NCBI GenBank assembly: GCA_914767715.1
Contig: OU612067.1
Coordinates: forward strand, 2,170,001 to 2,234,000
Length of the DNA: 64,000 nt
Direction of reading: 5' to 3'
Source: Membranipora membranacea
Taxonomy: Eukaryota > Bryozoa > Gymnolaemata > Cheilostomatida > Membraniporidae
The translations under genes and the position numbers were made by a program. The notes beneath the pieces are model-generated. The model searched no databases. It had not been told where the DNA came from and saw nothing but the letters and a program-made list of their open reading frames with translations. Shown piece by piece: positions 58,804 to 64,000 of the stretch. Position 1 is the first letter of the stretch; every line of letters starts with the position of its first letter.

Positions 58804-60840
58804 CTGTAATAACAATATTAATATTAAGTATGAAAGGCAGCAGATCTTACAATTGTTACTTTGATTGGCTGTAGATTAACATGAGTAGGGAACAACCACC
58901 ATCAGAATGGTTTTAAATGTACTATTTTTTTGCACCTGTTTATGGGACACATGCTGCATCACACACTCAGTGTGCTTAGGTAAGAACAAGTAAAGGGATG
59001 AATTGCTGTAATTGAAGAAGAGTAAAGTTTGTAGAGTAGGAAAGGTAAGCTATTTTGCATATGCACAAAACAGCTGACATTAGGGCTTGTTAAGATTTAC
59101 AAACCCTCTTTACTCTCTATAAACTGCTATCTCAGTTAGCCGAAATTTAGTACTAGCTGACACCAATTAAAACTAGTCAGGGCTTGGGCAATTCAGTTAA
59201 TGACCCATTTACAAAAAAAAAGAGTCTAATTTGTGCTCGGATGCATTTGCAACTGGCATAAAATCAGCACTCACTTTTGTTGTGAATTTATGACAAGCGG
59301 ACTTCCCAGCATTTCACTCGCATTTGCATTTGTAAATCTAAGTTTTTGCCATTTCCATTCGCATTTATCAAGTGATGGTGATACATTCGCATTTGGTTCA
59401 CTTTTATCGAAAGAGCAAACGAATGATAATAAGTAATTTAATTTTCAACGGTCATGAGCAGTAGTACTGTGAACAGCCTAATAAGCCTATCATATAATTT
59501 GAAATATTGCTTGTGGCTGATGATGCTGTAGATGTAACTTTATTGCTTCTCAGTTCATCATATTCAATATGCAGCAAAATGGCAAAGAGCGTACTGCAGT
59601 CACCTTGGACCTTGCACCTTAATATATAACAAAATATTACCTCAGCAGCAGATTACTATGGTGCCATGCGATGGGTCATGGTATGGATTTCAACCCACGG
59701 AGTCTACTCATATTGTCACAATGTTTTGTCTAGAAAATTTGTTGGTTAGGTTATTATGAGATGAGAGTGAATTTCAAATTGCCATCCCATAGCCTAGTTC
59801 TGAAGTATTTTAGAGTCTGGGGCTATGATTTTGCAGTCAGGATTGGAACTGAGTGTGTCAGTCTGGTCAATACATGAAACCATGTGGTCTACATCTTTAG
59901 TAGAGCTGCGAGCACATTGAAATTCTTTAACCAAGGATAACGACCATAAGCGTAGATGATTTGTATATAGTCGAAAATTATGAATGAATGAGTATTCTTT
60001 TTGGCCAGGTCACTACAGAAGTTCCATGTCTGTACTTTAGTAGATCTGTAAGCATGCTGACATTCTTAGACCAAGAAAAGTGTTTTGTACTAAATTTTGC
60101 TTTGCTTTGCAGCGCTCCCTTACGATCCTTACAGAGGACATCAAGGGTATAAAACGATCATTATAATGGTTACATTTACAGACACCCATTAAGCACGACA
60201 CGAATGATAAGATGCAACCTCATTTCCCTTAGCAATCTTTATTGTAGCCTGTACTAAGGAAAAACATGTTACATAAAACTTTAGGTATTAATCAAGGCCA
60301 CCCAAAATGTTGAGCAAAAAGTGAAAACGTTTCTTAATTTAATCAAGCAAATTTAGGTGCCTGAAGATATGGCAATTTCGATGATGTTATGATATTATGG
60401 GTATTATATTACTTTGAACTACGGCCCTGGAGGTTTAAAATTGGCTGCAAAACTCATGCAGCTCTTCATGTTTGTATTGAGCCATCTTACATTAGATTAT
60501 CATATTAAAATTATGAGCAGATCTATTTTTTGCTTCAGGAGGATTTTTTCAAATACCAGCTAAACAGGGGGAAATTCCTATTCATAAATTAAATCATGCA
60601 AATCTAAAGATTTGAAAATGACATCTCGATGTAGATGAGCAGAATCATTTCAGCATCCTTCCTTCATAGTTAATTTGTTTATAAAACTTAACTGAAGAAA
60701 ATGTAGGCAGGATGGATGTATTTTATAGAAAGGGGCTATCCTATTTCTCGGCCAGCAGTGACAGAATGAGTTTTTACTATAAATATTTAATTTATTTATT
60801 TGATATTTTACTGTTGTGAAATGGACCAATCAACAGTATC
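58804..60840. other. gene-poor stretch upstream of the visible GK exons
   Basis: No GK exon, no other gene and no clear repeat was recognised. Some AT-rich and CATTTGCATTTG-like low-complexity sequence lies near 59300–59400. Confidence 0.45.
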
Positions 60841-60858
60841 ACCCCCTTCATACAACCG

Positions 60859-60870
60859 ATATATATATAT
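60859..60870 (+). promoter_or_regulatory. TATA box of collagen–lectin gene
   Basis: A TATATATATA run lies about 55–65 bases upstream of the start codon at 60925, a spacing that allows a transcription start about 30 bases further on. Inferred. Confidence 0.45.
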
Positions 60871-60924
60871 TGTGAGCAGGAAACACGCTGAGTTCAGTTC
60901 TACGAACTACCTGCTACCAGTGAG

Positions 60925-63511
60925 ATGAATCTAACCGTACACAGGTAAATGATCAAGTTAATTATAGAGTCATGTTTACGTCACGTCTTTTAAACCTCTA
61001 TTTTTTCTCGAATATAATTTTTGGTCTTTGCTGGAGATTACTTATTTGTGGGTTGTTGTTTCAGATTACTTATTTTTGGGTTGTCGTTACAGATTACTTA
61101 TTTGTTGGTCTTTATTACAGATTACTTATTTTTGGGTTGTTATTACAGATTACTTATTTTTGGGTTGTTATTACAGATTACTTATTTTTGGGTTGTTATT
61201 ACAGATTACTTATTTTTGGGTTGTCGTTACAGATTACTTATTTTTGTGTTGTCTTTACAGATTACTTATTTGTGGGTTGTTGTTTCAGATTAATTATTTG
61301 TGGGTTGTCTTTACAGATTACTTATTTGTGGGTTGTTGTTTCAGATTACTTATTTTTGGGTTGTCTTTACAGATTACTTATTTTTGGGTTGTCGTTACAG
61401 ATTACTTATTTTTGGGTTGTTGTACAACCTGGCTGTGAGTACAAACTCTACAGCAGTTGAAGACTCACAATGGAGCTGCTCTGTGTTGCAGGAAAAGGTG
61501 CAGAAACTTGAAGCGTCAATGAAGAAATTTGCTATGATGGTAAGCCTGTTACCCAATACACAAGCTTGTATATTCAACACCTCTTTATTACTCCTCAAAT
61601 GAAGGTGTTAGTCAGAGTGACAAACACTCGGATGAACCACTTTTACAGTATATATTATAACTACTGCAGTGATTGTTGAACACTGTTTTGAGGGTAAACA
61701 CATCACATAATCTGTTGCAATGATTAAAGGGTCAGTCCTATTACAAAAGTGGATATATTACCCCAGTAAATCAAATGTTGTGATTTCATAGGGCAAATAA
61801 AAATTTAAAAAGAATGGAGATTGTGGAAAATGGCCATTAGTTTTTTTTTTCAATTATTTTAGCAAGGATCATAGTTGATCATAGTGGTCAGGGGGAGGCA
61901 ATAACTCACTATGATACACTATGATCCCAATTTTCAGACTTTGCAGCAGTTTTACTGCAATTAGGTTCACAGGGTGTTTTATTTCATATGCCCTAATGAC
62001 TTTTCAGCCTGAGATCTTTAAAACCATACCAAATATGGCCTAGTAGGACTGTCACTTTAACAAAAACAGTATTAATGTAACTTTATGTACTTTTTCATCA
62101 CCAGTTTACAGCTCCAGAGCCTAAAGAGACCAAATTTGGTCTGAATAAGACAGAGGCCACTCCAGATCTGAATAAGGGAGGAGAAGTAGTTAATAAAACT
62201 GTTGAGGAGGAAGAAGATAAAGATGTGGATTTAGATGTGATACTGAGTGCACTTTCAACTAAATGTAAAGTATAATGTATGATAATGATGATGTATTATT
62301 ATGTACTGAACATATTCTCTATCTGATAAAGATTATCGTATATAATCAACATAAAATTCATTTATCCCAATTTTTCACATAAGACTGAATGTGATAGTAA
62401 ATAGGGAAAGGCAGTATCTGTCTCATTGACGACATAACTTTGTTTGAATTTACAGTGGTCCTTCTCAAAGGTGATGACGGGCGTGACGGATTAAACGGTG
62501 AGTAATGTTTTATCCCATCAAATTCATCCTGGTATGCTGCCACAAGGCAGCTGAATCTGGCTGATAAGAGCTGTATGGCACTTGATGCTGAGTTATTATT
62601 ATAGCTGATCAATTTACCACTAATTGTAATAATAATAATTATAGTGATAATAATGATAAAAATAGAAATTGATGTTACGTGTAAGTCAAAGTCGTGACTA
62701 CAATGAATGTCTCTTCTTCTTAGATGGTTAGATCGTAGCAAATTACGGTTGTATGTATAGAATACAGTAGTATTTTTTATTTTAGGTATTCCTGGAATAC
62801 CAGGTCACAATGGTCATCATGGTGAGAAAGGAGATAGAGGAACTCCAGGAACAGGAAAGGATGGAGAACCAGGCACAAAAGGTGTCAAAGGTGAACCAGG
62901 TGCTCAAGGAGTTGTTGGCGAGAATGGAGCAGGTGGTAGTAGAGGACCAGCAGGTCCTAAGGGAGCTAAGGGGGAGCGAGGCTATCAGGGACAGGCTGGT
63001 AGTAAGGGGTCTAGAGGCTATTCTGGATCAAAAGGAGCCCGCGGTACCTGGAAACATGAAAGTAAGTGATTATATATTACATTGTAAAAAATAATAGGAC
63101 AAAAATGATGAAATATTGTGAAGTGAAAGTTTACTGAATGTTAGGTTTTCCCAATGTTTTACAAAATTGATTCAACTGCTGTCCCGTTAAAGCTGTAACA
63201 TTCTGAGGGGCTACATTGAGGGTAGATTGTGGTCCTCAAAACCTCACAATGGATGATGTTGAGAAAGTACAAATTACCCATGAATATTTAGAGGTGTTTG
63301 CATGCCGATCATGCTTTGTATATAATTGTAGATCTAGCCAGCTGTTCATCGGGATACAGACTCAATCCCTACTCTAATACATGTATCCGACTTGTGACAT
63401 ATCGTAAAAGCTGGTCCGACGCTAATAACTACTGCAGAGTTAATGGAGAAAGATTAGCAACATTTGAAACTATTCAAGGGGCAGCCTGGCTGAAAATGCA
63501 ACAACAAACAG
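60925..63511 (+). CDS. secreted collagen–C-type lectin (collectin-like), 3' partial
   Basis: Exons 60925–60944, 61401–61539, 62105–62264, 62456–62497, 62786–63061 and 63332–63511, phases 2/0/1/1/1/1. 272 residues are visible and the gene continues past the window. The first exon encodes MNLTVH. The second starts with RLLIFGLLYNLAVS, completing a signal peptide, then an N-glycosylation sequon and a short helix (VLQEKVQKLEASMKKF). Exon 3 is acidic (EEEEDKDVDLD). Exons 4–5 encode about 30 Gly-X-Y triplets (GIPGIPGHNGHHGEKGDRG…), with one interruption at GTPGTGKDG. Exon 6 opens a C-type lectin domain (CSSGYRLNPYSNTCIRLV…SWSDANNYCRVNGERLATF). Domain order matches collectins: trimerising collagen stalk plus sugar-binding head. 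The carbohydrate-specificity loop lies outside the window. Confidence 0.88.
61035..61428 (+). repeat. 28-bp minisatellite carrying repeated splice acceptors
   Basis: About 14 units of 28 bp, AGATTACTTATTTTTGGGTT plus GTTATTAC, with G/T and C variants. Each unit contains a TTACAG or TTTCAG acceptor followed by ATTACTTATTTTTGGG. The last unit is the beginning of exon 2 of the collagen–lectin gene (acceptor at 61399–61400), so the array is made of copies of the intron–exon junction. Confidence 0.92.
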
Positions 63512-64000
63512 GTATGAGCTAGGAGTTTCATAGTGTTCTGTTTAGTTTTGTTGGCTGCCTAGTGTAACTGTGTGCTGTTCTTGTACAATTTTACTTGACC
63601 TGAAAGGGGGATTACATCATCTGAAATTTAGCTTGGTGATGAGTATGAGAAATGAACATACAACATACATTTTGTTGCCTGAATCAGAGTGTTGGGGTGG
63701 GGAAGCGAATATGATATTGTACCACAAAACTGGAAATGTAAGCCCACTGCACAAAATATGATGGGGGTATGGGATACATATTTCTCCAGAACTTTAGTTA
63801 AAATCTCGGTTCCTTTAGAATTTCCTAAGCTGCTTAGACTAAGTCTCATATATATCCTAATACATGCAACATAAAAATAAAAGGTTGATGCAAAGATTTT
63901 AAAACCCCGCCCCCCCAAAATAATAACAAATTTCTCACCAGAAACACAGACAAATCAAACACAGTTGCATTATGTCTATAAGTATCATCAACACGTTTTC
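63512..64000 (+). other. intron within the C-type lectin domain
   Basis: It follows the GTATGA donor at 63512. No next lectin exon is recognisable before the window ends. Confidence 0.6.

Noticed and set aside
60972-61460. 162-residue and overlapping frames with repeated YLFLGC/ITYFWVV
   Set aside because: The frames read through the 28-bp minisatellite in all three phases. The supported gene uses only the last unit as an exon start.

Overview
The window is genomic DNA from an AT-rich invertebrate animal. All recognisable genes are split by short GT–AG introns of roughly 0.2–3 kb. The protein set is metazoan: ERMP1 metalloprotease, a GT31 galactosyltransferase, a fibrinogen-domain lectin, dispanin/CD225-like proteins, a Ly6/uPAR-like protein, glycerol kinase, a short-chain collagen C4-like pseudogene and a collagen–C-type lectin. 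Tandem repeats, tRNA-derived SINEs, palindromic MITEs, LINE debris and hAT/THAP relics are abundant. I cannot fix the phylum. The C4-type collagen and compact introns would suit a sponge or another non-bilaterian, but a mollusc is not excluded.

Layout. 1–5767: last ten exons of ERMP1 (+). 5742–6660: two minisatellites, the first beginning inside the ERMP1 stop-codon exon. 8250–10706: large imperfect inverted repeat whose right arm holds the start of a two-exon beta-propeller membrane receptor gene (10655–12909, +). 13–18 kb: no gene seen; a 32-bp minisatellite, a hairpin, a MITE and a SINE. 18688–21561: four-exon GT31 glycosyltransferase (+). 22–24.6 kb: MITEs. 24696–28158: seven-exon secreted FReD protein (−). 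29265–32440: THAP gene (+) facing a decayed hAT-type transposase (−). This block was duplicated to about 44.5–47.2 kb, where a LINE and a MITE later landed in the copy. 35.2–35.75 kb: 500-bp TTTTC microsatellite. 36729–39090 (−) and 39948–41372 (+): head-to-head pair of CD225/dispanin-like genes. 43.2–43.8 kb: LINE fragment (−). 47398–48006: C4 collagen pseudogene (+). 48727–49615: hAT-like element with AAGTC-rich arms. 49934–51667: three-exon Ly6-like gene (+). 53915–58803: last six exons of glycerol kinase (−). 60925 to beyond 63511: collagen/C-type lectin gene (+), running off the window.

No operon-like or pathway logic links the genes. Several products are secretory or cell-surface (propeller receptor, FReD, dispanin-like pair, Ly6, collagen–lectin), but I see no shared pathway. 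The strongest unusual signal is structural: two minisatellites appear to have grown out of exon edges. One (31 bp) encodes the C-terminus and stop of ERMP1. The other (28 bp, about 14 copies) repeats the splice acceptor and signal-peptide core of the collagen–lectin gene. Splice models below were built by hand from GT/AG signals, phase agreement and family similarity; every complete model sums to a whole number of codons.
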